Part shown: in pieces, positions 1-6,955 of the stretch
How the letters are laid out: each line of letters opens with the position of its first letter
How positions within the stretch are numbered: position 1 is the stretch's first letter
Source of the DNA: Methylococcaceae bacterium
GTDB lineage: Bacteria; Pseudomonadota; Gammaproteobacteria; Methylococcales; Methylomonadaceae
Assembly (NCBI GenBank): GCA_030618325.1
Contig: JAUXDP010000125.1
Location: 1 to 9,077, forward strand
Length of the DNA: 9,077 nt
Direction of reading: 5' to 3'
Position numbers and translations under genes: made by a program
Notes under the pieces: generated by a model
The model's input: the letters and a program-made list of their open reading frames with translations, nothing else
Database searches by the model: none
Told to the model about the DNA's origin: nothing

Positions 1-318
1 GCGTACATTGACACCGATTTTATCATCAATATATTCTTCCCATTCTAATGCCTGATGTTTTATTTGTGATTCTCCGGGAGTCAAACGTGGTGTTGAGAAT
101 GTTTGATCTAAATATGAAATTATTTCGCTAGATCCCTGTATAGCCTTACCATCATGCGTCAAAATAGGTACAGATGTTTCTGGTGATAATTTTTTAGTTT
201 TTAATACATGCAGCCCGGGAAGCAAATTCTTAACCTCATAATCAAGTTTTTTGAAATCAAGCGTCCAGCGAATTTTTTCACAAAAATGGGAGATGGGGAA
301 TTGATAAAGTTTTAGCAT
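1..318 (-). CDS. Glutathione S-transferase family protein, N-terminal part (runs off left edge)
   Basis: The minus-strand frame from ATG at 318 is open for 106 codons to the window edge, so the C-terminal helical domain is missing. It begins MLKLYQFPISHFCEKIRW, the first strand and helix of a thioredoxin-fold GST N-terminal domain, with Ser10 and Cys13 in the active-site loop. SVPIL at residues 49-53 carries the cis-proline (P51) of the glutathione-binding loop. GSSEIISYLD (62-71) corresponds to the usual 'ES..I..YL' segment that holds the glutamyl part of glutathione. Such enzymes are cytosolic and conjugate or reduce substrates with glutathione; the substrate cannot be told from this fragment. 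The start lies 20 bases after the stop of the large regulator, with a weak AAGG upstream and no terminator between them, so co-transcription is likely. Confidence 0.85.
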   Translation of the reverse strand, partial: MLKLYQFPISHFCEKIRWTLDFKKLDYEVKNLLPGLHVLKTKKLSPETSVPILTHDGKAIQGSSEIISYLDQTFSTPRLTPGESQIKHQALEWEEYIDDKIGVNVR

Positions 319-338
319 AATGGATAGCCTTAATTCGA

Positions 339-3300
339 TTATCTTAAAACAGCTTTCATTTGCGAAAGTGCCGTCAACAGACTGGCTTTCGGTTCTATCA
401 ACCCGGCTCGGTCTGCTTGACTGATTATGTCTTCAAGGTCATATTTAAGCTTGTCTCCTGTTTCCCCTTTTCCGACACGTATTAATATTCCCGCTCGCTG
501 GATGAAAAAATCACTCCAGGGCAAGGGTTCATCAGCGGTATAATCTCTAAGCGCATCAATATAATACTGTACTTTTCCGAAATCTTTTGTGTTCAGAGAT
601 GATTCAATCGCGTATCGATAAAACATCAGGTGATTGTGGCTTAATGCCTGTTTCGACAACAGCTTTTCACCCTCCAGTAAAAACTCTGTTCTTTTGTCCG
701 GGTTATCTGTTATCCAGGCCTGTACAGCCAGAACCCAGGAGCTAATAAAATATTTGCCAAAGGTATTTTGAGAAGCAATCTCATAAGCTTGTTCCAGAGC
801 AGCTTCATTTTTGTCTATCATCCCTAAATGCAACAAAGCATTGCATTGGATGTGTTTGGTACCTATTTTTTTAGCTAATTGTAAACTCTGAGTGCTATAA
901 AGTCGTGCAACTTCGCGGTCATCTTTTTGAAAATAGAGATAAGCCAGCTCATCTAAAGCGTAGGCTTCGGCCCGGTGATTTCTGACTTGCCTCGCCAACT
1001 TCAATGTTTCCAGCAAAGTTTTCTCGCCATCGTCAGGGCGGTTTAAAAAAACTTGTATTGCCCCTGTCATCACTTGGTTGAGTGTTATATCACGGACAAG
1101 GCCGTATTGTTTACACAGCGCTATACACCGTTGATATTTTTGTTCCGCCGTTATCAAACGACCTATGCCATAATAGGCGTCTGCGATTCCGCTTAACGCA
1201 CGGGCTTCAATTAAAGGTAATTGATGGTCAATTGCCATGCTTTCAGCTTGTTGATGCGCTATCAGGCAGTTGTCAAGATTGCCTAAATGGAAACAGGCAC
1301 ACCCCTTTAAGTAATACAGTGTAGCAAGTGCCTCGTAGTCTTTAAGTGATTCGGCTATGGGTTCGCTTGTTTTTATCAAAGACAATATCTCTTCATGCCG
1401 ATCCAGCAGGCGCAAAGCATAAGCCTGACCAATCAATGCCTGACATTGTTGTTTGGGAAATGTGGCTTGTTGTTCTGCTAAAATAAAAGCTTCCAACGAT
1501 TCCTGTGTCTGTCCCTGTTCCCTTAAACAGTTAGCATAGCAAATGTTCAACTCGAATAATTCTTCGGCTTTATTTGCTATTTCACATCCACGACTCGCCA
1601 TTTTTTCAGCATCATCAAATTGATACAGTTTAATAAAATGTTCAGCCGCCCTGAGATAAGCATTGGCAGCCTTTTCACTTTCGGCTTTATCCAGATGTTC
1701 GGCGTACAACAATGGCTCTTTACCGTTATACCAGTCCGCTGCCAAAAGGTGCAGGCTACGACGTTGCGAAGGCAATTGAATGGTGTAAATACCATCCTTA
1801 ATCAAGGCATGATGAAACAAAAACTGTGAGTCATCGGGTTTGATTAAACCACGCGCTAACAATTCAGAACACTGGTATTCCGAGTCATCAAGAATAGCTC
1901 TTAATGTTTCCAGTGCAAATCGCTGACCCAGAATCGATGCTACAAATACAGCGCGTTTGTCGAATGAATCTAGTGTATCTAATTTGGCGGCAATAATGCT
2001 TTGCACCGAGTCAGGAATAATATCAACTGCTTGTTCTACACAAAACAGCAGTTGTTCCAGAAATAAGGGATTACAGCCAGAGCGTTGAATCAATTCAGCT
2101 GTTTTGTCGGTAACCAAATCAAGAGTTTGTTTGACCAATTGCTCAGCTTCTTTCTGGCGTAAGGGTGAAATATCCAATGTCAACAGAGGGGTACTTTGAA
2201 TTTGACTACGCCAGATGGGATCCAATGGTTCGCCTTCAAACCGGGTGCTAAAGACCAGAATAATTGGGTAATCTTTAATGGCAGCAGCCAATTGTCCCAA
2301 TTGTGATAGTAATGCCGGTTCTGCCCAATGAATATCTTCCATAATAATTAACAGCGGTTGACGTTCTGATAAGCGTTGCAATAGAGCAGTTATCACCTCC
2401 TGTTTTCCTGATTGCCGAGTATCATTATCCATCGCCTGATAAATTTCAGGTTCAATTAGTAGATCAGGTGCATTTAATAGATCGAACAGGAAATTGACTT
2501 GTTCGTTTGATAATATTTGTTCGGCAATAATTTTTCTTGCACAGGCTTTTATTTGAGCTGGCTCACTTGCAGACGGTAACTGCAATAAGCTACGTGTCAG
2601 TGTTTGAATGGGTGTTTGTCCTATGGAGGTACCAAAGTCGAAAATAGAGATGTAATGACACACAAAGCCTAAATCATTAGCCAAGGTTAACGATTCTTTA
2701 AGCAATCGCGTTTTACCAATACCTGCCTCACCACGTACTAGAATTAGTTGGCCATATTCAGTCTCTTTGCAATTATTGGCAGCGGTCAAAAATTGCTGCA
2801 GCTCAAATTTTCTACCAACCATTTCAGTGATGTGTTGTTGCTTTTTATCTGCCATGTCAATCAAATGCCAGATTGATGCTTGCTCAATATTGTCTTTAAT
2901 AGTAAGTTTATCCGCAGTGACCAGTTGGGAAATAGTGGTATAAGCTCGATTGGAAATTAAAATCTGCCCTGGCTGTGCAAGGTCTGCCAATAACATGGCG
3001 CGCTTTACGGTTATACCGGATAAAGATGTAGAATGCTGAGCGTCTGGAATATAAATTTGACCACTATCAATACCGATTTGGATAGTGCATTTTGATAATG
3101 TCTGTTTTTTGGCATTGGATTTGTTTCGTAGAGCAAAGGCTGCACGGATCGCTTTTTCTGTATCGTATGATTTAGCAGTAGGCAAACCAAATAAAATCAT
3201 TAAGCTGTTATTTTGCATTTCAATAACAGTCGCTTGAAAGTCTTGGATAAACTCCTTTATTCCCTCGCAAATTTTTTGACGCTGGTAGTAGAGTGATTCT

Positions 3301-4184
3301 GGATCATTTTCTTCATCACTACTATTCACTTGTACCGATAATAAAGTGACTTGTCGCAACTGATCTATATTTGCTACGTGTTTGCTGTTGTCTACCTCAT
3401 CTACAGCGACTTGGCTTTCTTCCACAGATATTGGTACTGATTGATCCTGCGGTGGTTTTTGCTGTCGAAAAATGGTTTGGTAAAGTGCCTGAGTTTCTTC
3501 TTCGGGCGCAATAGAAAGATCATCTCTCAATAAATGCTGGCATAAACGGTATTGTTTTAAGGATGCATTACGCCTTCCTTGTTTGTTATAAGCATCCATC
3601 AGAACACGATGCACAGACTCTCTTAGCGGATCAAGCGACGCCATTTTTGTTCCCAAACGAATGACCTGCTCCAGTTGATTCTCCAACAGTGCCTTTTCCA
3701 GCAAAACATCCATTATCTGCAATACTTTTTCCCGTCGTTGACTGCGTTCCATTTCCAGCCAATCGTCAAAACCTTGTGACCGGGTATAAAGACCTTCCAG
3801 TAATTCTCCTTGATAAAGCTTAAGTGCTTTCTGTAAAGATGCTTCGTCCTTCTGATTACATAGATTGTCAAAGTTGAGCACATCAATTTCAATCGAGTCT
3901 TGATGTAGAAAGACTGTCTGTTGATCTGCGTCAATGATTGGTTCGCCCTTATCGAAGACTTTACGTAAAGCAGTGAGTGTTTGTCTCAGACTTTGTTTGG
4001 CTTGAGAACTATTGCAATCCTCCCACAATAATTCTGCAAGTGTGTCACGTTGCTGGGCTTTATTGGGATGCAATGCTAGGTAAGCCAGTAATGCTTTGGC
4101 TTTTTTTGCGCTAATACTAACAGGAGCATCATCAGGAGAGATGAGGTTAAAGCCGCCAAAGAGAGTTAGTTTATATTGAGTCAT
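339..4184 (-). CDS. SARP/BTAD-type transcriptional regulator with cyclase-like, AAA ATPase and TPR domains
   Basis: This 1281-residue cytosolic protein is a probable signal-integrating transcription regulator. Residues 1-97 form an OmpR/SARP-like winged helix (SAKKAKALLAYLALHP, then a LAELLW..A..SLRQTLTALRK recognition region). Residues 99-240 match a bacterial transcriptional activator domain. Residues 277-440 resemble a class III nucleotide cyclase domain that has lost its metal-binding aspartates (Gln285 and Asn326 in their places). An AAA/STAND-like ATPase follows, with 'MVGRKFELQQF' at 455-465, Walker A GEAGIGKT at 485-492, Walker B LLIIMEDIHW at 611-620 and a possible sensor LVFSTR at 643-648. 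Residues about 835-1250 are helical, TPR-like pairs suited to binding a ligand or partner protein. The ATG at 4184 has only a weak ribosome site but directly starts the conserved MTQYKLTLFGGF strand. The inducing signal and targets are unknown. Confidence 0.88.
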   Translation of the reverse strand: MTQYKLTLFGGFNLISPDDAPVSISAKKAKALLAYLALHPNKAQQRDTLAELLWEDCNSSQAKQSLRQTLTALRKVFDKGEPIIDADQQTVFLHQDSIEIDVLNFDNLCNQKDEASLQKALKLYQGELLEGLYTRSQGFDDWLEMERSQRREKVLQIMDVLLEKALLENQLEQVIRLGTKMASLDPLRESVHRVLMDAYNKQGRRNASLKQYRLCQHLLRDDLSIAPEEETQALYQTIFRQQKPPQDQSVPISVEESQVAVDEVDNSKHVANIDQLRQVTLLSVQVNSSDEENDPESLYYQRQKICEGIKEFIQDFQATVIEMQNNSLMILFGLPTAKSYDTEKAIRAAFALRNKSNAKKQTLSKCTIQIGIDSGQIYIPDAQHSTSLSGITVKRAMLLADLAQPGQILISNRAYTTISQLVTADKLTIKDNIEQASIWHLIDMADKKQQHITEMVGRKFELQQFLTAANNCKETEYGQLILVRGEAGIGKTRLLKESLTLANDLGFVCHYISIFDFGTSIGQTPIQTLTRSLLQLPSASEPAQIKACARKIIAEQILSNEQVNFLFDLLNAPDLLIEPEIYQAMDNDTRQSGKQEVITALLQRLSERQPLLIIMEDIHWAEPALLSQLGQLAAAIKDYPIILVFSTRFEGEPLDPIWRSQIQSTPLLTLDISPLRQKEAEQLVKQTLDLVTDKTAELIQRSGCNPLFLEQLLFCVEQAVDIIPDSVQSIIAAKLDTLDSFDKRAVFVASILGQRFALETLRAILDDSEYQCSELLARGLIKPDDSQFLFHHALIKDGIYTIQLPSQRRSLHLLAADWYNGKEPLLYAEHLDKAESEKAANAYLRAAEHFIKLYQFDDAEKMASRGCEIANKAEELFELNICYANCLREQGQTQESLEAFILAEQQATFPKQQCQALIGQAYALRLLDRHEEILSLIKTSEPIAESLKDYEALATLYYLKGCACFHLGNLDNCLIAHQQAESMAIDHQLPLIEARALSGIADAYYGIGRLITAEQKYQRCIALCKQYGLVRDITLNQVMTGAIQVFLNRPDDGEKTLLETLKLARQVRNHRAEAYALDELAYLYFQKDDREVARLYSTQSLQLAKKIGTKHIQCNALLHLGMIDKNEAALEQAYEIASQNTFGKYFISSWVLAVQAWITDNPDKRTEFLLEGEKLLSKQALSHNHLMFYRYAIESSLNTKDFGKVQYYIDALRDYTADEPLPWSDFFIQRAGILIRVGKGETGDKLKYDLEDIISQADRAGLIEPKASLLTALSQMKAVLR

Positions 4185-4202
4185 AACTGAGTTTTAATTT
4201 AT

Positions 4203-4254
4203 TTTGTAGGAGCGGCTTTAGCTACGATATCGCAGCTAAAGCCGTTCCTACAAA
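4203..4254. repeat. REP-like 52-bp near-perfect palindrome
   Basis: The arms at 4203-4223 and 4234-4254 match at 20 of 21 positions (TTTGTAGGAGCGGCTTTAGC type), and the single mismatch would be a G-U pair in plus-strand RNA. The centre (4225-4232, CGATATCG) is itself palindromic, so only 4224/4233 is a real mismatch. The GTAGGAGCGGCTTTAGC arm resembles REP/BIME-like extragenic palindromes of gammaproteobacteria, which are usually scattered between genes. It lies 18 bases upstream of the regulator's start codon and could form a strong hairpin in the leader. Only one copy occurs in this window. Confidence 0.75.
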
Positions 4255-4323
4255 GGAATTAATACACAACTGCAAGATCAGGTGTTCTGAAATTTTAGCG
4301 AGTATTTTTTGTATAAAAAACAT

Positions 4324-4341
4324 TTTGACGTTTTTTTGACG
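4324..4341 (+). promoter_or_regulatory. Candidate activator site: two TTTGACG heptamers, 11-bp period
   Basis: TTTGACG occurs at 4324-4330 and again at 4335-4341, one DNA turn apart, within an AT-rich tract between the divergent genes. SARP-family activators are known to bind heptameric direct repeats with 11- or 22-bp spacing, and the adjacent regulator has a SARP-like DNA-binding domain. I see no third copy at the next turn on either side and no good -10 box at the usual distance, so this is a weak inference. The T-rich context raises the chance of a coincidental repeat. Confidence 0.25.
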
Positions 4342-4494
4342 ATGTTTCGCACAGTGCAGTGACGGGTCTTTAATATTCTGTAGCTGAATTTTACTAAATC
4401 AATCACTGTTATTTCCTGTTTCTTCATAGGGCACTCCAGTGGATGGTTCGGTTAAATTCATCACTAATTTGCTTCATTTTAACGGAGAAGAGAT

Positions 4495-5157
4495 ATGAAT
4501 AATACATTGATTTCAAACAATACTAACAATCCCACCCACATAGTCGTTATAGGGTTCAAGTTATTGGCAGCACTCATGTTGCTGATGTATTTATTGCTAC
4601 CACAAGCCTATGCTGGATCTAAACATCATTCGATAGGAAACCATTTTAACTTTGGAAAAAAAGTAATTGAAGTGGATATTGTAGAAAATCCCAGAAAATT
4701 TTCATTCGATGAAACCCCGGTTTTTAAAGATGGTTCACCCGCTTATGGTGGTGAATTTATCACACAAGGATTTATATATCCAAAAGGAACACTGGAAATG
4801 GGTGATGGCGTTGATGTCGATGGTAATCCACAATTTCCCGATCTGGTTATCGGCACCTGGTTTTGTCGTGGCTGGCACGTTGGTGATGGAGCGCGCACTC
4901 AAACGGGCCCTATTGTTATAACTCATCAATTATTCAACTTCGGCAAAAATTTTGGTGCGAAAACAATTACCACTGATGGTATTGAACTGGCAGATGAAGG
5001 TAAACCCGTTAAACGTGCCATTACGGGTGGAACAGGACGTTTTAAACGTGCCCGAGGGGAGCAAGTACAAATATTTGCAGGACTGAATCAATTTGAGACC
5101 AAGCAAGGATCATTGATTGGCGTTAAATTGCGAGTGAAATTGAAAGTTTATAGATAA
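4495..5157 (+). CDS. Exported allene oxide cyclase/dirigent-like barrel protein
   Basis: This 220-residue protein has a long Sec signal peptide. A polar N-terminus is followed by a hydrophobic core at about residues 16-37 and a likely cut after PQAYA (residue 40), giving a mature exported protein of about 180 residues. The C-terminal half resembles the allene-oxide-cyclase/dirigent barrel: GPIVITHQLFNFG (138-150), a TTDG strand (159-162), and AITGGTGRFKRARGE (175-189). The latter is close to the family's 'GGTG.f..A.Ge' hairpin. Plant relatives cyclise an allene oxide or guide radical coupling; bacterial members mostly have no known reaction, and none is claimed here. One cysteine (C124) remains after processing. 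The start is well supported by GGAGAAGAG at 4484-4492. It is the first gene of the plus-strand group and faces the BTAD regulator. Confidence 0.72.
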   Translation: MNNTLISNNTNNPTHIVVIGFKLLAALMLLMYLLLPQAYAGSKHHSIGNHFNFGKKVIEVDIVENPRKFSFDETPVFKDGSPAYGGEFITQGFIYPKGTLEMGDGVDVDGNPQFPDLVIGTWFCRGWHVGDGARTQTGPIVITHQLFNFGKNFGAKTITTDGIELADEGKPVKRAITGGTGRFKRARGEQVQIFAGLNQFETKQGSLIGVKLRVKLKVYR

Positions 5158-5174
5158 ATTTTCTGGTTATATGT

Positions 5175-5192
5175 GACAACAAGGATGTTGTC
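5175..5192 (+). other. Intercistronic hairpin, 7-bp stem
   Basis: GACAACA (5175-5181) and TGTTGTC (5186-5192) form a perfect 7-bp stem with an AGGA loop, 17 bases after the barrel-protein stop and 45 bases before the next start. No T-run follows, so an intrinsic terminator is unlikely. It could stabilise the upstream mRNA end or be chance. Confidence 0.35.
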
Positions 5193-5237
5193 TTGCCACT
5201 ACAGAACATGGTTTTATCAAAATAACAGGAGAACAAG

Positions 5238-6185
5238 ATGACAAAATACAGACAACAACTTCCGCAATTGGGGAAGAGAATTTTTCTAACTGATGGTGGT
5301 ATGGAAACTACATTGATTTTTCTTCAGGGCATTGAATTACCAGAGTTTGCTGCAATCACTTTGATGGATAACCCAGGAGGCTTACAAATTGCGAAAGAAT
5401 ACTATCAAACTTATTTGCAAATAGCTCAGCGTTATAAACGAGGGTTTATATTGGAAAGTGTTACTTGGCGAGGCAGTTCTGATTGGGCTAAGCCGTTAGG
5501 CCATAACTTGCAAAATTTTGAAGACTTAAACAGAAAAGCGGTTCAAATGCTACATGATTTGCGCGCCCAATATGAGACAAGTAATACACCGATAGTAATT
5601 AGTGGTTGTATAGGTCCTAGAGGTGATGCTTATGATGCTTCCAGGACATTAACTGCAAACGAAGCCCAGTATTATCATGCCAAACAAATCAAGATTTTTT
5701 GTGAAGAAGGTGCTGATCTGGTGACAGCGATGACTTTACCCAGTGCAAATGAGGCCATTGGGATTACCCGTGCAGCACAAGCGGAAAATATGCCAGTTGT
5801 GATTTCCTTTACTTTGGAAACAGACGGTCGGTTACCTAGTGGTCAGTCGTTAACGGGTGCAATTGAAGAAGTTGATGCTGCCACCGGACAAGGGCCTGCA
5901 TATTTTATGATTAATTGTGCTCATCCCAGCCATTTTATAGAGACTATATCTAATTACCACCCTAGTTTTTCCCGTATCCGTGGTATTCGAGCCAATGCAT
6001 CCTGTAAAAGCCATGCTGAACTGGATGAGTCAACAGTATTAGACCGTGGTGATCCCTATGAACTTGGACATTTTTATCTGAATTTACAGCAAAACCTACC
6101 GCAACTTACCGTTATCGGGGGTTGCTGTGGAACCGATCATCGGCATGTTGAAGTAATGGCGGAAACCTTGTTGGTAAAACCATGA
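5238..6185 (+). CDS. Homocysteine S-methyltransferase family protein
   Basis: The 315-residue product has the usual length of zinc-dependent homocysteine/selenocysteine methyltransferases (MmuM-like), cytosolic TIM-barrel enzymes. These pass a methyl group, for example from S-methylmethionine, to homocysteine to make methionine. FLTDGGMETTLIF (residues 16-28) is the first strand and loop. The three zinc ligands are visible: Cys227 in MINCAHP (224-230) and the Cys296-Cys297 pair in GGCCGTDHRHV (294-304). ISGCIGPRGDAY (121-132) is another family motif. The methyl donor cannot be told from sequence. AGGAGA at 5227-5232, six bases before the ATG, fixes the start. It follows the barrel-protein gene by 80 bases and its TGA overlaps a possible upstream start of the next gene. 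Confidence 0.9.
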   Translation: MTKYRQQLPQLGKRIFLTDGGMETTLIFLQGIELPEFAAITLMDNPGGLQIAKEYYQTYLQIAQRYKRGFILESVTWRGSSDWAKPLGHNLQNFEDLNRKAVQMLHDLRAQYETSNTPIVISGCIGPRGDAYDASRTLTANEAQYYHAKQIKIFCEEGADLVTAMTLPSANEAIGITRAAQAENMPVVISFTLETDGRLPSGQSLTGAIEEVDAATGQGPAYFMINCAHPSHFIETISNYHPSFSRIRGIRANASCKSHAELDESTVLDRGDPYELGHFYLNLQQNLPQLTVIGGCCGTDHRHVEVMAETLLVKP

Positions 6186-6257
6186 TATTGCCTTGTACCA
6201 AAATACTCAAAAGCATTGTTTATGGAGCTAAAAAATCAATCTATTTAGGAAAGATTA

Positions 6258-6293
6258 ATGCTTACTTTCAACATCAAGCTCAGAGGTATTTAA
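6258..6293 (+). other. Possible 11-codon leader reading frame
   Basis: ATG at 6258 opens MLTFNIKLRGI and stops at TAA 6291-6293, two bases before the preferred start of the exported protein at 6296. AGGA at 6247-6250 is a fair ribosome site for it. Such an arrangement can couple translation of the next gene, but a frame this short could be chance. Confidence 0.25.
6282..6286 (+). promoter_or_regulatory. Ribosome binding site deciding the exported protein's start
   Basis: AGAGG lies nine bases upstream of ATG 6296-6298. It favours this start over the in-frame ATG at 6182, which overlaps the methyltransferase stop codon and would place 38 extra residues before the signal peptide. Confidence 0.5.
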
Positions 6294-6295
6294 TC

Positions 6296-6946
6296 ATGAA
6301 ACTCAGTTTTGTTATTTTAACCAACATAGCCATTTATAACATCAGAAAATCCTATCAACTATTGGTAACCGGTGTCATCACTCTCTCTATGCTTGCCACC
6401 TTTTGCATAGCGGAAGCTAATCTTCATGACATCGAAAACAATGATCTTAAAGCGAATCAAAGTGGTGCCTTGCATGAGGAAAACCAAATTGTTAATGCTC
6501 AAGGGGAATTGAACGCATCAGACAAAACTGATACTTATAGCATTCTGGATCAAGGAACATTAAGTAGGAGAATTACTTGGTCCATACAAGGGAGGGGTAC
6601 GGTACTACAAGTTTTTGTAGACACTAATAAAAACGGGCGTTATGACCCCTCGGATTACTTTTTGTTTTTTATAAACAATGGAAAATCCAAAAGTATCAGG
6701 ACGTCTAAAGGAAAAATGTATCTTGCTATAGCCACCAAAATATCTGCAAATAAAGCAGATTACATAATCAGCGTTACATCCTTTTCCGAGTCCGAGCATG
6801 GTGGTTATGGGGTTGGTTTCAATGTGAAGAATGATATTCACAACTTTAGCGGATACGAGCAAGGCATAAGGATAGAAAGCAGCGCTGTATTCAATGATTT
6901 CCAGAGTACGTATATGTTCTGGAGCAAGAGTAACGATTTTTTTTAG
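6296..6946 (+). CDS. Exported protein of unknown function with EF-hand-like calcium loop
   Basis: I do not recognise this 216-residue protein. The N-terminus has a hydrophobic stretch (residues 4-13), then Arg-Lys and a second hydrophobic core (about 20-36), with a likely signal cleavage near AEA (39-41). The following ~35 residues are polar. The rest looks beta-rich: ITWSIQG, VLQVFVDTNKNGRYDPSDYF, then several more strands. DTNKNGRYDPSD (109-120) has oxygen ligands at EF-hand loop positions 1, 3, 5, 9 and 12, as in calcium-binding loops of dockerins and secreted beta-sandwich proteins. An in-frame ATG at 6182 would add 38 residues and overlap the methyltransferase stop as ATGA, but the ribosome site and signal peptide favour 6296. 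The stop is nine bases before the sigma factor ATG. Confidence 0.65.
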   Translation: MKLSFVILTNIAIYNIRKSYQLLVTGVITLSMLATFCIAEANLHDIENNDLKANQSGALHEENQIVNAQGELNASDKTDTYSILDQGTLSRRITWSIQGRGTVLQVFVDTNKNGRYDPSDYFLFFINNGKSKSIRTSKGKMYLAIATKISANKADYIISVTSFSESEHGGYGVGFNVKNDIHNFSGYEQGIRIESSAVFNDFQSTYMFWSKSNDFF

Positions 6947-6955
6947 GTTTCTATT

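Larger units (their letters stand above)
4185..4494. other. Divergent intergenic region between regulator and exported barrel protein
   Basis: This 310-base stretch separates two divergently read genes and must hold promoters for both. It contains a 52-bp palindrome (4203-4254), two TTTGACG heptamers 11 bp apart (4324-4341) and a degenerate 13-bp direct repeat (4395-4407 and 4453-4465). I found no convincing sigma-70 promoter on the plus strand. On the minus strand, TAAAAT (4292-4297) with a T-only -35 (4315-4320) is a weak candidate; if used, it would put the palindrome in the regulator's 5' leader. No credible small gene was seen. Confidence 0.6.

Noticed and set aside
4305..4320. TTTTTT-GTAT-AAAAAA as a terminator hairpin
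   Set aside because: The stem is only A-T pairs with no GC-rich base, and it lies between two divergent starts where no transcript needs to end.
6182..6295. 38-residue N-terminal extension of the exported protein from the ATG overlapping the methyltransferase stop
   Set aside because: ATGA overlaps are common coupling sites, but the extension would put a basic segment in front of the signal peptide, and AGAGG at 6282-6286 supports the ATG at 6296. It remains an alternative.
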